Position numbers and translations under genes: made by a program. A stretch of DNA of 64,000 nucleotides from CAZTHM01 sp041946825. GTDB taxonomy: Bacteria; Acidobacteriota; Terriglobia; UBA7540. Positions 53,796 through 62,281 of the stretch are shown piece by piece; position 1 is the stretch's first letter, and the number at the start of each line of letters is the position of its first letter. The notes beneath the pieces are model-generated. The model had not been told where the DNA came from. It ran no database searches and saw only the letters and a list, made by a program, of their open reading frames with translations. The stretch spans positions 35,146-99,145 of the forward strand of contig JBHGBD010000017.1 in the NCBI GenBank assembly GCA_041946825.1, written 5' to 3'.

Positions 53796-56700
53796 ATGGG
53801 CAAGTTGGAACGAGCTGCGAGGTTTTGCCTCGCTCCCCTCATACTTCTGGCCGTTTCGGTGCTACCCGCCGCCGCGCAAATCGGCACGGGCAGCGTTACG
53901 GGAGTCGTGTTTGATCCCAGTAAGGCCGTCATTCCGGACGTGGAAATCGTCGTGACGAACGTGGATACGAACGTGCCGCGCACGACGCGCACGACGGGGA
54001 GCGGGGACTACTTCGTCCCCGGATTGCTTCCCGGCCGCTATACGGTGACGGCAAAAAAAACCGGTTTTCACACTTCGACTGTGCCTGCCTTTACTTTGGA
54101 AGTTGATCAGAAGGCGCGCGTCGACATCACCATGGAGGTCGGCCAAGTCACCCAGACCGTTTCCGTGACGGCGGAAGCCCCTCTGCTCGATACCGCTTCG
54201 TCAACGGTCGGCGAGGTCATTGAGAACCGCCGCGCGGTAGAACTGCCGTTGAACGGTCGCAACTTTCTCGATCTGGCGACCCTCAGCCCGGGAGTGACGT
54301 TCACCAAAGACGGCAATGACTCTTTCGGGGAAGTCCGCGAGGTGGGCCGCCGGGTGAGCGATCAGTACGCGGTCGGGGGCGCACGAGCACAGGATACGAA
54401 CTTCCTGCTGAACGGCGGGACCAACACCGAACCCGATTTCAATACCTTTGCCTCGGTGCCCTCCATCGACGAAATTCAGGAATTCAAGGTAATGACCAAT
54501 TCCTATACTGCGGAATACGGTCGCGGCGCTTCACAGATAAACGCCACCACCAAGTCCGGGACGAACCGCTTCCACGGGACTGCCTTCGATTTCCTGCGCA
54601 ACGATGCCTTCGACGCGCACGATTATTTCGACGGCATATTTGATCCCGGAGGAAAAAAGCCGGCTTTTCGCCAGAACCAATACGGGGGAACCGCGGGCGG
54701 GAAGATCCTTCGAGACAAAGCCTTCTACTTCGCCAGCTATGAGGGCTTGCGGGATCGAACCAGCTATACGGGAGCCACAACGGTGCCGACGGCGCTGGCC
54801 CGAACCGGCGACCTTTCCGACTATGGCATCCCGATCTTCAAACCCCACACCGTGGACGCCAACGGCGATTCTTTGTTCTATCCGGGCAATACTCTGCCAG
54901 CAGGGTGTTACACGAGTGATCCCAATGTCAATGAAGAATGGCCGAACATGACGATTCCGTCGGATTGCATCAATCCGGCCATCGCTAAATTCCTGGCCAC
55001 GCCCTTTGCCCCATCTCCCAACCGTCCCGGCACGGTGAGTAACTACGTTCAAGTAGTCAGGAACACTACAGACTGGGACCAGGTGGCCGGCCGGCTCGAC
55101 TACGTTCTTAATCCCCAGATGACGCTTTGGGGCCGGTATTCCTACGCACGCGAGAAGGCGGTCAGTGCCAACCCCCTTCCCGAGCGGGATCTCCTGCAGG
55201 ACGTGAAGACCTCCACGGTGAATCTCCACTATTCCTGGACTATCACGCCGCGCATGGTGAATGAGCTGCGTGCCAGCTACCTTCGGCTGAGCTCGACGAA
55301 TTTCGGCGCGTTAGCGTTCAAACAGAACGTCGCCGCTGATATCGGCATTCCGGGAACCTCGGCATTTCCCGCCGACTGGGGCGCTCCGGATTTTGAAAGC
55401 GACGACGGCCTCCTGAGCCTGGGGGAGGATCAGATCGGCCACCCCGTTCAGAACATCGATAACGTTTACGAATATGGCGACGATTGGTCCCTCAGCCACG
55501 GACGGCACCTGATCAAGGCCGGGGCCAACATTCGTCGCGAGCAACTGAACGTTTTTGCCCACAACTGGCCGCGCGGGGCCTTCACCCTGGAATCGGCGTC
55601 CACCGCACCGGCGATTGTCAATGGCGACGGAACCTTGACGTTCGACACCAGCGCGGGAGGTCTGAGCGTTGCTTCTTTCCTCCAGGGCGTCAGCCAGGTG
55701 GCCGCCGTGGGCGTGGGCGACACCTACGTTCATCTCCGCCGCTGGGCGCAAGCCTACTACGCTCAGGACGACTTCAAAGTCACAAAGAATCTCACCCTCA
55801 ACTTCGGCTTGCGTTACGAGTACGGGCCCTATTGGCATGAGACGAATGACCTGCTGGTAAATCTGGATCTAAGCAACGGGCTAATGGCTCCTGGGACTGC
55901 GACCCTCATCAGACCGGGAACTGGCGATCCTTATGCCGGATTTACCGGCGGCATCCAGCTAGGACAAGATCTACCCTTCGTTCGCACCGACGAATTCGGA
56001 AGAGCGGCGGTGGCTCCCGATCGAACGAACTGGTCGCCACGCTTTGGGTTCGCCTGGTCGCCAGAGTGGGGAAAGGGGCGGACGGTGATTCGCGGCGGAG
56101 CGGGAATCTTCTATTCTCCGCCGCTGGCAAATCCCTGGTACAACTTCGCTGAAAACGTCCCGCGAAGCATGCAGTTAAACCTTCTGAGCAATTTCTCCGT
56201 GGTCGACCAGGTTTTTGCCAACGCCGCGGCGGGAGTGGTGGAGCAACCCTTCGTCCTGGGGATTGAGACGCATGCTCGGACCCCGCGCATCCAGCAGTGG
56301 AGTTTTGGGATCCAGCACGAAATCGTACCCAATCTGCTCCTCGACGTCGCCTATGTGGCTTCCGCCTCCTCGCATCTGCCTCACCTGGTGGACTTCAATT
56401 GGAACTTGCCGGCCATGGATGCGAACCACAACGTGATTCAGCCCGTCACTTACGGCGACCCGTACTACCCCAGTCTGGGCGTCTTTGCCAACATGGTCGA
56501 GCACGCCACCTCCGCCAACTACAATTCCCTGCAAGTGAAGGTGGAAAAGAAGTGGTCGCATGGCTTCTCGTTCCTCAGTTCCTATACCTGGTCGAAGTCG
56601 TTGGACGCTTCTTCCTCGACGCGCGACGGCGGTCCGGGTGGGTGGCTGGCCAATGCGACTCCTCGTCTGTTCGACCGGCGCCATGACTATGGGCCCTCTG

Positions 56701-57326
56701 TCTTCGACGTGCGCCAGAATCTGGTAAACAGCGCGCTCTACGAATTACCATTCGGGCGAGGGAAGCGCTGGGGCCAGACCTGGTCAGCCCCCGTGGATAA
56801 ATTGCTGGGTGGATGGCAGGTCGGCGGCATCAACGTTATTCGTGGCGGCTTCCCTGGCTCCTGCATCGTGGACAACGATGCCGCAGTCAGCAACGTGGGC
56901 TTCGAGGTCGATTATTGCGACGCTGTCGCCAATGTCAATCCGAACGGAGGCCCTCGCACCCTTCAGCAGTGGTGGAACATCACCGGCTTCTCGTTTCCGA
57001 GCGACCAGCAAGTGTTTGGGAATGCCGGCCGGGACACTTTACGCGGCCCCAACTTCATCACCTTTGACTTCAGCGCCCTGAAGACAACCGATCTGACGGA
57101 AAGGTTGAAACTCCAGTTCCGCTTTGAGGCCTTCAATATCCTCAACCATCCGGTGTTCAGCATGCCTCAGACGGTTCTGGACAGTTATCCAGACGTAGGC
57201 GTAACCAATCCTGTTCCCGTGCCGCAGCCCGTCGATAACGGCTCACTTGGGAGCGTCTTTGGTTCGATCGGGAGCACGGCGGCCTCTAACCGGCAGCTGC
57301 AGTTTGCATTGAAGTTGATTTGGTAA
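53796..57326 (+). CDS. TonB-dependent receptor with carboxypeptidase-regulatory-like domain
   Basis: 1,176 residues from the ATG at 53796 (MGKLERAARF), which has AAGGAG upstream; the longer frame would lie in the leader. Signal peptide to about residue 28 (VLPAAAQ), N-terminal carboxypeptidase-regulatory-like domain (SVTGVVFDPSKAVIPDVEIV), a plug with VELPLNGRNFLDLATLSPG (a hallmark of acidobacterial receptors), and a barrel ending QFALKLIW. Similar architecture to the receptor at 39145. Substrate unknown. It has its own promoter and terminator, with a TPR protein divergent upstream. Confidence 0.9.
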   Translation: MGKLERAARFCLAPLILLAVSVLPAAAQIGTGSVTGVVFDPSKAVIPDVEIVVTNVDTNVPRTTRTTGSGDYFVPGLLPGRYTVTAKKTGFHTSTVPAFTLEVDQKARVDITMEVGQVTQTVSVTAEAPLLDTASSTVGEVIENRRAVELPLNGRNFLDLATLSPGVTFTKDGNDSFGEVREVGRRVSDQYAVGGARAQDTNFLLNGGTNTEPDFNTFASVPSIDEIQEFKVMTNSYTAEYGRGASQINATTKSGTNRFHGTAFDFLRNDAFDAHDYFDGIFDPGGKKPAFRQNQYGGTAGGKILRDKAFYFASYEGLRDRTSYTGATTVPTALARTGDLSDYGIPIFKPHTVDANGDSLFYPGNTLPAGCYTSDPNVNEEWPNMTIPSDCINPAIAKFLATPFAPSPNRPGTVSNYVQVVRNTTDWDQVAGRLDYVLNPQMTLWGRYSYAREKAVSANPLPERDLLQDVKTSTVNLHYSWTITPRMVNELRASYLRLSSTNFGALAFKQNVAADIGIPGTSAFPADWGAPDFESDDGLLSLGEDQIGHPVQNIDNVYEYGDDWSLSHGRHLIKAGANIRREQLNVFAHNWPRGAFTLESASTAPAIVNGDGTLTFDTSAGGLSVASFLQGVSQVAAVGVGDTYVHLRRWAQAYYAQDDFKVTKNLTLNFGLRYEYGPYWHETNDLLVNLDLSNGLMAPGTATLIRPGTGDPYAGFTGGIQLGQDLPFVRTDEFGRAAVAPDRTNWSPRFGFAWSPEWGKGRTVIRGGAGIFYSPPLANPWYNFAENVPRSMQLNLLSNFSVVDQVFANAAAGVVEQPFVLGIETHARTPRIQQWSFGIQHEIVPNLLLDVAYVASASSHLPHLVDFNWNLPAMDANHNVIQPVTYGDPYYPSLGVFANMVEHATSANYNSLQVKVEKKWSHGFSFLSSYTWSKSLDASSSTRDGGPGGWLANATPRLFDRRHDYGPSVFDVRQNLVNSALYELPFGRGKRWGQTWSAPVDKLLGGWQVGGINVIRGGFPGSCIVDNDAAVSNVGFEVDYCDAVANVNPNGGPRTLQQWWNITGFSFPSDQQVFGNAGRDTLRGPNFITFDFSALKTTDLTERLKLQFRFEAFNILNHPVFSMPQTVLDSYPDVGVTNPVPVPQPVDNGSLGSVFGSIGSTAASNRQLQFALKLIW

Positions 57327-57850
57327 AAGAAGGGAAGAGGGGCGCGGCATGATGCGCCCCTCTCTCTTTTGTGACCGGCATTAAGATCGGTATCCCACCT
57401 CCGGCCTCCGCGCCGACTTTTCATCCCGAATAGTAGAGGGTTTCCTCCCCCTTTTGGTCGGGGAGCCACCCGACTTTCTGGCCGTTGGTTACAGGCGCCA
57501 GCTCGTGGTATCAGGACGCTTAGTGGGGGCGTGTTACCAGCGTTCTCGTCAGGGCTGATTCCTAGCAGTCATATTGGGCTTGCTCCGAAACATTGTAAGG
57601 GCGACAGATACCGGGAAAACGAGTGAGAACTTGCCAAAGCTTGCTTCGGCCGAGCGCGTTTCACTTGCGAGTGGGAGGAAGTAGCAGATCCCAGTCCCCG
57701 GAACGTGCTGGGGCGGGCTGTTTTCGTACGCCCGGGAGGGGTACATCCTGACACGGTTTGTCGAAAAGGACTCATGAGGCAGGGGAGTAGGGAAGCCTTC
57801 ACATAAGGTGACCGAGGAATGGGTAGCCCATTCCATAAGGAGAAGAGTAG
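57327..57850. other. Intergenic region before the caspase/EACC1 operon
   Basis: 524 bases with no supported gene. The first 45 bases hold the TonB receptor terminator; the rest should contain the promoter of the downstream operon, but no clear -35/-10 pair was found. Confidence 0.5.
57337..57370 (+). terminator. Intrinsic terminator of second TonB receptor gene
   Basis: GAGGGGCGC, loop GGCATGAT, GCGCCCCTC followed by TCTCTTTT, starting 10 bases after the stop codon. Confidence 0.8.
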
Positions 57851-59224
57851 ATGGCCAAAGCAAAGGAAACTGCAGAGCAGACGGTTCCATGTTGTCCAGA
57901 TCTCGAGCTCGACCAGCCATGCGACGTGTTGGATTTCCATTACCGCCAGCTCTATAACCCGACAGTGAGAATCGGAGACGCGACTCAAGCTGTCCAGGTT
58001 GAAGTGTTGATCCACGCCCGGTTCGAAAGATGCCCGGGCCCTATGGTGCTTGGGGACCTCGTCTACACGACGACCTTACTGCCCGGTGAGAAAGTGCGGC
58101 TGTTCACTACCGATCGCCGAACTCGCTTTACTTTAGACAGCGAATCGAAGGTCAGCTACCGGAACGAGCAGTCGTCGGAAGAGCATTTCTACACGTCCAG
58201 TGTGAGCGATTTCATGTCCGACCTCACGGTGCGGGACTCGACGCGCTCGACCAACACTTCGAAAGGCTCGGCGCAGGGGCATGGGGAGACGAGCAGCTTG
58301 CTGGGAAGCATCTTCGGCAGCCCTTCGGTGGACGTCAGCGGGTCGTACAGCGCGGAATCCACGAGCGATTTTCTGCGCGAGCTTTCCCAGCACGCGCAGG
58401 CTTCGTCCCGCCGGGCGGAGATGGGCGCACGGGCCTCCAGTTCGGTCTCGATTGGCGAGGTGCAATCGCGGACGCACACTTCGGGAGAGTCGGAAGACCA
58501 TTTTGAGTCGGCTTCGCGGGAATTTTCGAATCCCAACAAATGCCACGCCGTCTCCTTTTACTTCTACCGCATCAATAAGAGGCAGACCATAAAGTTCACA
58601 CTCGTTTCAATCCAGCGGCGGGTCATCGATCCGGCCGCCGACACGCGGATTACCAACAACGCCTTCGTTTCGCGCGGCGATGTGGCGACGATTCCCAACG
58701 GTGTGTTGGCCACGGACAAAGAGCGCCTGACGCTGGAGGCGCAGGGACGAGCCAGCGTCGCCGCCGCGCAGAGCGGGTCACTCGGCATCGTCGGTGGGAC
58801 GATCGGCGCGGGACTAAGCCCGCAGTTATTGTCCGCTACCGCGTTTCGCACCGCGACAACCGTTGCCACTGCGGTGCAGCCCCTCCCTACTGCGCTTCGA
58901 GAGCAGGCGCTGCAGCAGGTGGATAAGCAATTGGTGGCGGCGCGGCTTATCGACAAGGTGGGTGGCATCGTTTCGCCGGAAATCGTGAAGCAGATCTCCT
59001 TTGAGCAGACGTTTTCCCTGCCCACCCCCGGAGTGCTGGTGAAGGGTTGCCTGGATGACTGCGACATCTGCGAGCCGGCGCTGCAGCGCGAAATCGAACT
59101 GGATCTGAAGAAGAAGGAACTCGAGAACGAATTGCTGGCCAAGCAGATCGAATTGCTCGAGAAATCGCAGGAGTATCGCTGTTGCCCGACGGGAAGCACG
59201 GAAACTCCCGGGCCCACACCCTGA
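57851..59224 (+). CDS. Orphan protein of the caspase/EACC1 operon
   Basis: 457 residues, no signal peptide. The N-terminal third is beta-rich with GDLVYTTTLLPGEKVRLFTTDR. A Ser/Thr-rich central region (~105-215) has RDSTRSTNTSKGSAQGHGET and hydrophobic-poor repeats, then NPNKCHAVSFYFYRINKRQT. A small glycine/alanine-rich stretch near 300-330 (GSLGIVGGTIGAGLSPQLLS) could be membrane-active. The end is a Lys/Glu coiled coil (ELDLKKKELENELLAKQIEL) next to Cys pairs. AAGGAG precedes the ATG. No family recognised. The central serine-rich part might be a substrate of the caspase-like protease two genes downstream; this is inference. Confidence 0.7.
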   Translation: MAKAKETAEQTVPCCPDLELDQPCDVLDFHYRQLYNPTVRIGDATQAVQVEVLIHARFERCPGPMVLGDLVYTTTLLPGEKVRLFTTDRRTRFTLDSESKVSYRNEQSSEEHFYTSSVSDFMSDLTVRDSTRSTNTSKGSAQGHGETSSLLGSIFGSPSVDVSGSYSAESTSDFLRELSQHAQASSRRAEMGARASSSVSIGEVQSRTHTSGESEDHFESASREFSNPNKCHAVSFYFYRINKRQTIKFTLVSIQRRVIDPAADTRITNNAFVSRGDVATIPNGVLATDKERLTLEAQGRASVAAAQSGSLGIVGGTIGAGLSPQLLSATAFRTATTVATAVQPLPTALREQALQQVDKQLVAARLIDKVGGIVSPEIVKQISFEQTFSLPTPGVLVKGCLDDCDICEPALQREIELDLKKKELENELLAKQIELLEKSQEYRCCPTGSTETPGPTP

Positions 59225-59299
59225 GGAAGGGTTTCGGAGAAGAGGGTGGTCGCGGTGGATTCATCCTCCGTCCGGCCGACCAAACAGAGGGAGCTTCGC

Positions 59300-59677
59300 A
59301 TGGCGACTTATCCGACCGAGCTCATGTTGACTATCGGGGCCGGGTCCGCCGCAGACGAACAGGAACTGGCTGACCTCAGCCAAAGGCTGCGCGACGACCT
59401 GATTGAGATCGGGGCGGACTCGGCGCAGGCCGTTCGCGTGCCTGAAGCTCCGGCGGGAGCCAAAGGGGACCCTGCTTCGCTGGCTACGCTCGCGGTTACT
59501 CTCGCCCCGGCGGCGCTCACAGGGCTCATTACCATGCTGCAGTCCTGGCTGACGCGCCACGAGCGGACCAGCCTTACGTTGGAGAAAGGCGACGAGAAGA
59601 TCACCGTCACAGGGACTCTTTCGAGGGACCAACAACGGGTGATTGCCGACTGGCTCAAAACCGCGGCCCGTCAGTGA
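59300..59677 (+). CDS. EACC1-like effector-associated constant component
   Basis: 125 residues from the ATG at 59300 (MATYPTELMLTIGAGSAADE), with GAGGGAG upstream. It resembles the EACC1 family, small proteins found beside effectors of predicted NTP-dependent or caspase-based conflict systems. It shows an N-terminal beta/alpha unit (ELADLSQRLRDDLIEIGADS), a hydrophobic Ala/Leu helix (LATLAVTLAPAALTGLITML, likely membrane-spanning) and a C-terminal strand pattern TSLTLEKGDEKITVTG followed by a helix. The stop is six bases before the caspase start, so it is coupled to it. Family call is by pattern; moderately sure. Confidence 0.65.
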   Translation: MATYPTELMLTIGAGSAADEQELADLSQRLRDDLIEIGADSAQAVRVPEAPAGAKGDPASLATLAVTLAPAALTGLITMLQSWLTRHERTSLTLEKGDEKITVTGTLSRDQQRVIADWLKTAARQ

Positions 59678-59683
59678 GCGGTC

Positions 59684-62071
59684 ATGTCAGAAAAGAAGCA
59701 CGCTCTTCTTGTCGCCAGTTCCGAGTACGAGGACCCGCACTTCCGCCGGCTCGAAGCGCCCGAAAAGGATGTCAAGGCGCTCGCACGCGTTCTGGGGGAT
59801 CAAGCCCTGGGCGCATTCCACGACGTCAAGATTCTCCTCAATGAACCCCGGGATGCGTTGCTTCTTCAAATCGAGGAGTTCTTTGCTGAGCGCGAGCGTG
59901 ATGATCTCCTGCTACTCTACTTTTCGGGCCACGGCATAAAGGACGAAGATGGACGGCTCTATTACGCCGCCCAGAATACGCTCCATAAGCGCCTGGTTTC
60001 GACCGCGGTGCCCGCCTATCAGGTGAACGATCTGATCGGGAAAAGCCGCTCACGCCGGAAGATCCTCCTGCTTGATTGCTGCTACAGCGGAGCGTTCTCC
60101 AAAGCCTTCCTGGCGAAGGGCGACGATGCCGTGGGCGTGATGGAGGAGTTCAGACAAGGCCAGGGGCTCGTGACGCTGACTGCCTCTGACGCCTTTCAGT
60201 ATTCCTTCGAGGAAGAGCAAGGCGGCGCCGGCGGCGTGCATTCGATTTTCACGCGGGCGTTAATAGAAGGGATCGAGACGGGGCAGGCCGACGAAGATGG
60301 CGACCAACTGATCTCGCTGGATGAGTTGTACCATTACGTTTACGAGCAGGTTCGAAGCCGAAATCCGCGCCAGAACCCGCGCAAGTCGGGAGACGTCGAA
60401 GGCGACATCATCGTCGCCCAGAACCCTCGGCCGCCTCGCCCCGTCGAATTGAATCCGAAGCTGCAAGAGGCCATTGAGAGCCCCTTCCCGGAGGTACGCG
60501 AGGGCGTCGTGCGCCTCCTCGCCAGCCTGCTGCACGGAAAAAATCGAGGTCTGGCGTCATCCGCGCATTCTGCTTTACTGAAACTACAGGCGGACGATAG
60601 CCGTAAGGTCGCGAGCGCGGCCGAGGCGTCCCTGAAGGAATTTGATGAGGCGCAACGATTGAAGGCGCCGCTCGAGCCCGCCGACCAGGGGTCGCAGTCA
60701 CAAGAGAAACTGCAAGTTGCCGTGGCGGCCGAAGCGGAGAGAATGGCGCGGGAAAGATCCGAACAGGAACGCCTGGCCCGTGAGCAAGCGGAAGAGGAAC
60801 GGCGCGCGGCGGCGGCCGCTTTAGTAGAACGCGAGGCGCAGGAGCGGGCTGAACAGGAAAGGTTGGCTTGGGAAAGGGCGGAACAGGAACGCCTGGCACG
60901 AGAGCAGGCGGAAGAGGAACGACAGCGCGCGGCGGCCGCCCTGGCGGAGCGCGTCGCCCGCGAAAAAGCTGAGCAGGAAAGGTTGAGCTTCAAGAAGAAA
61001 CCAGAGCCCAGGCCCTGGTACAGATTCAAGATCCAACTCGCGTTTTCCGTGGCATTTGGTGTTTTCCTGATCAGCTTCCTGTGGGTCGACTTTCGTTCTC
61101 CCTCGCCGACCTTCGAACCAAAACCCTCGGCGCCCCACACCATCGACGCCGGCCCAGGTTCGGAAATCGCTGCCAAGGAGTCCGGTAAAGCAAATCCTCC
61201 CGCGGTACCCGCTTCTGCCCCCGTTGAAACGATAGCGCACAAGACGGAGCCCGCCGCCCAAGAAAGTCCTTCGCGGAGACCGAGCGAAGTCGTTGTTCCC
61301 TCGCGTAAGAGGAAGGTCGCTGAAAGTCCTCGGGCGATAAGCCCCGCGCCGTCAATCCCACCCACCGCAACCAAAGAAGCGCCTTCGGCCGAGGCGGCCT
61401 CACATTCCCAACTCGCCTGGAAGTTGTTTCAGGAGAAGAACTGGGATGGCGCTATTGCCGAGTATCGCCAAGCCCTGAGCCGGAAGCCTGACGATCCCGA
61501 TGCTCGCCGCAATCTTGCCACCGCGCTATTCAAAAAGGGCGACTTGGACGGTGCCATCGCCGAATATCGAGAGACCTTGCGCCTAAACCCCGAGGACCTG
61601 CTGGCGCACAATAACCTGGGCACCGCATTATCCTTCAAGGGCAACTTGGACGGTGCGATTGCTGAATTCCGTCAGGTCGTACGCCGGACTCCGGATGACG
61701 CGGCTGCGCACAGCAGCCTTGCCAACTCGCTCTTGAGGAAAGGCGATGTGGATAGCGCCATCATGGAATATCGCGCGGCGTTGCGCCTCAATCCGCTCGA
61801 TTCACTGGCGCACCACAACCTGGGGACGGCTCTCTCGGCAAAGGGCGACTGGGACGGGGCGATTGGTGAATATCGCGAGGCGCTGCGCCTGAGCCCGGAC
61901 TTCCCACAGGCGCGCTATGGGCTCGGCCTGGCGCTCGAAAGAAAAGCCGACTTCCAGGGGGCCTTGGCCGAGTTGCGCCTTGCCCAAGCGTCGAGGCCTG
62001 ACAGTCCTGACATCCGCGCTGCTTATGAACGAGTGTCGGCAAAGCTGAAACGTCCAAAACTCAAGCCCTGA
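59684..62071 (+). CDS. Caspase-like (C14) protease with coiled coil, membrane anchor and TPRs
   Basis: 795 residues. Residues 1-245 form a caspase-fold peptidase: strand KKHALLVASSEYED, catalytic His83 in YFSGHG and Cys133 in LLLDCCYSG. A HEAT-like helical segment follows (~255-320). A long Glu/Arg/Ala coiled coil (~335-440) is encoded by a 120-bp tandem duplication. A single membrane helix comes next (~448-466, QLAFSVAFGVFLISFLW), then a Pro/Ala linker and about six TPR repeats (NNLGTALSFKGNLDGAIAEF) to the end. The caspase and TPRs would be on opposite sides of the inner membrane. Likely an effector in a cell-death or defence system, as with other caspase-EACC1 pairs. Confidence 0.88.
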   Translation: MSEKKHALLVASSEYEDPHFRRLEAPEKDVKALARVLGDQALGAFHDVKILLNEPRDALLLQIEEFFAERERDDLLLLYFSGHGIKDEDGRLYYAAQNTLHKRLVSTAVPAYQVNDLIGKSRSRRKILLLDCCYSGAFSKAFLAKGDDAVGVMEEFRQGQGLVTLTASDAFQYSFEEEQGGAGGVHSIFTRALIEGIETGQADEDGDQLISLDELYHYVYEQVRSRNPRQNPRKSGDVEGDIIVAQNPRPPRPVELNPKLQEAIESPFPEVREGVVRLLASLLHGKNRGLASSAHSALLKLQADDSRKVASAAEASLKEFDEAQRLKAPLEPADQGSQSQEKLQVAVAAEAERMARERSEQERLAREQAEEERRAAAAALVEREAQERAEQERLAWERAEQERLAREQAEEERQRAAAALAERVAREKAEQERLSFKKKPEPRPWYRFKIQLAFSVAFGVFLISFLWVDFRSPSPTFEPKPSAPHTIDAGPGSEIAAKESGKANPPAVPASAPVETIAHKTEPAAQESPSRRPSEVVVPSRKRKVAESPRAISPAPSIPPTATKEAPSAEAASHSQLAWKLFQEKNWDGAIAEYRQALSRKPDDPDARRNLATALFKKGDLDGAIAEYRETLRLNPEDLLAHNNLGTALSFKGNLDGAIAEFRQVVRRTPDDAAAHSSLANSLLRKGDVDSAIMEYRAALRLNPLDSLAHHNLGTALSAKGDWDGAIGEYREALRLSPDFPQARYGLGLALERKADFQGALAELRLAQASRPDSPDIRAAYERVSAKLKRPKLKP
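60741..60980 (+). repeat. 120-bp tandem duplication within caspase gene
   Basis: Two copies, about 60749-60868 and 60869-60988, recognised by GGAAAG..C.GAACAGGAAC at 60749/60869 and GCGGAAGAGGAACG shortly after. Each encodes 40 residues of Glu/Arg-rich coiled coil. Confidence 0.65.
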
Positions 62072-62281
62072 CAGGTGGACCCTGCCTCACGCAAACAAGG
62101 CTAGGTTATTGTCCCAGTGCCCTCCAGGGATCGGGCCAGCCAGCTGGGTTGAGGTCGCACTAAGAGGATCTTCTTCGCCTGCGGTAGCAGTCTACGTTAG
62201 CGTCGTGACTTTTGGGTCGCGGTCGGCCTAGGGATTCGCTCCCACGCTCAGGGCCGGGGTTTATCGGGATTCCCAAATCTT

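Noticed and set aside
57569..58015. 148-codon minus-strand frame before the orphan gene
   Set aside because: It overlaps the ribosome-binding site and start of the caspase-operon gene, and its sequence shows no family pattern.
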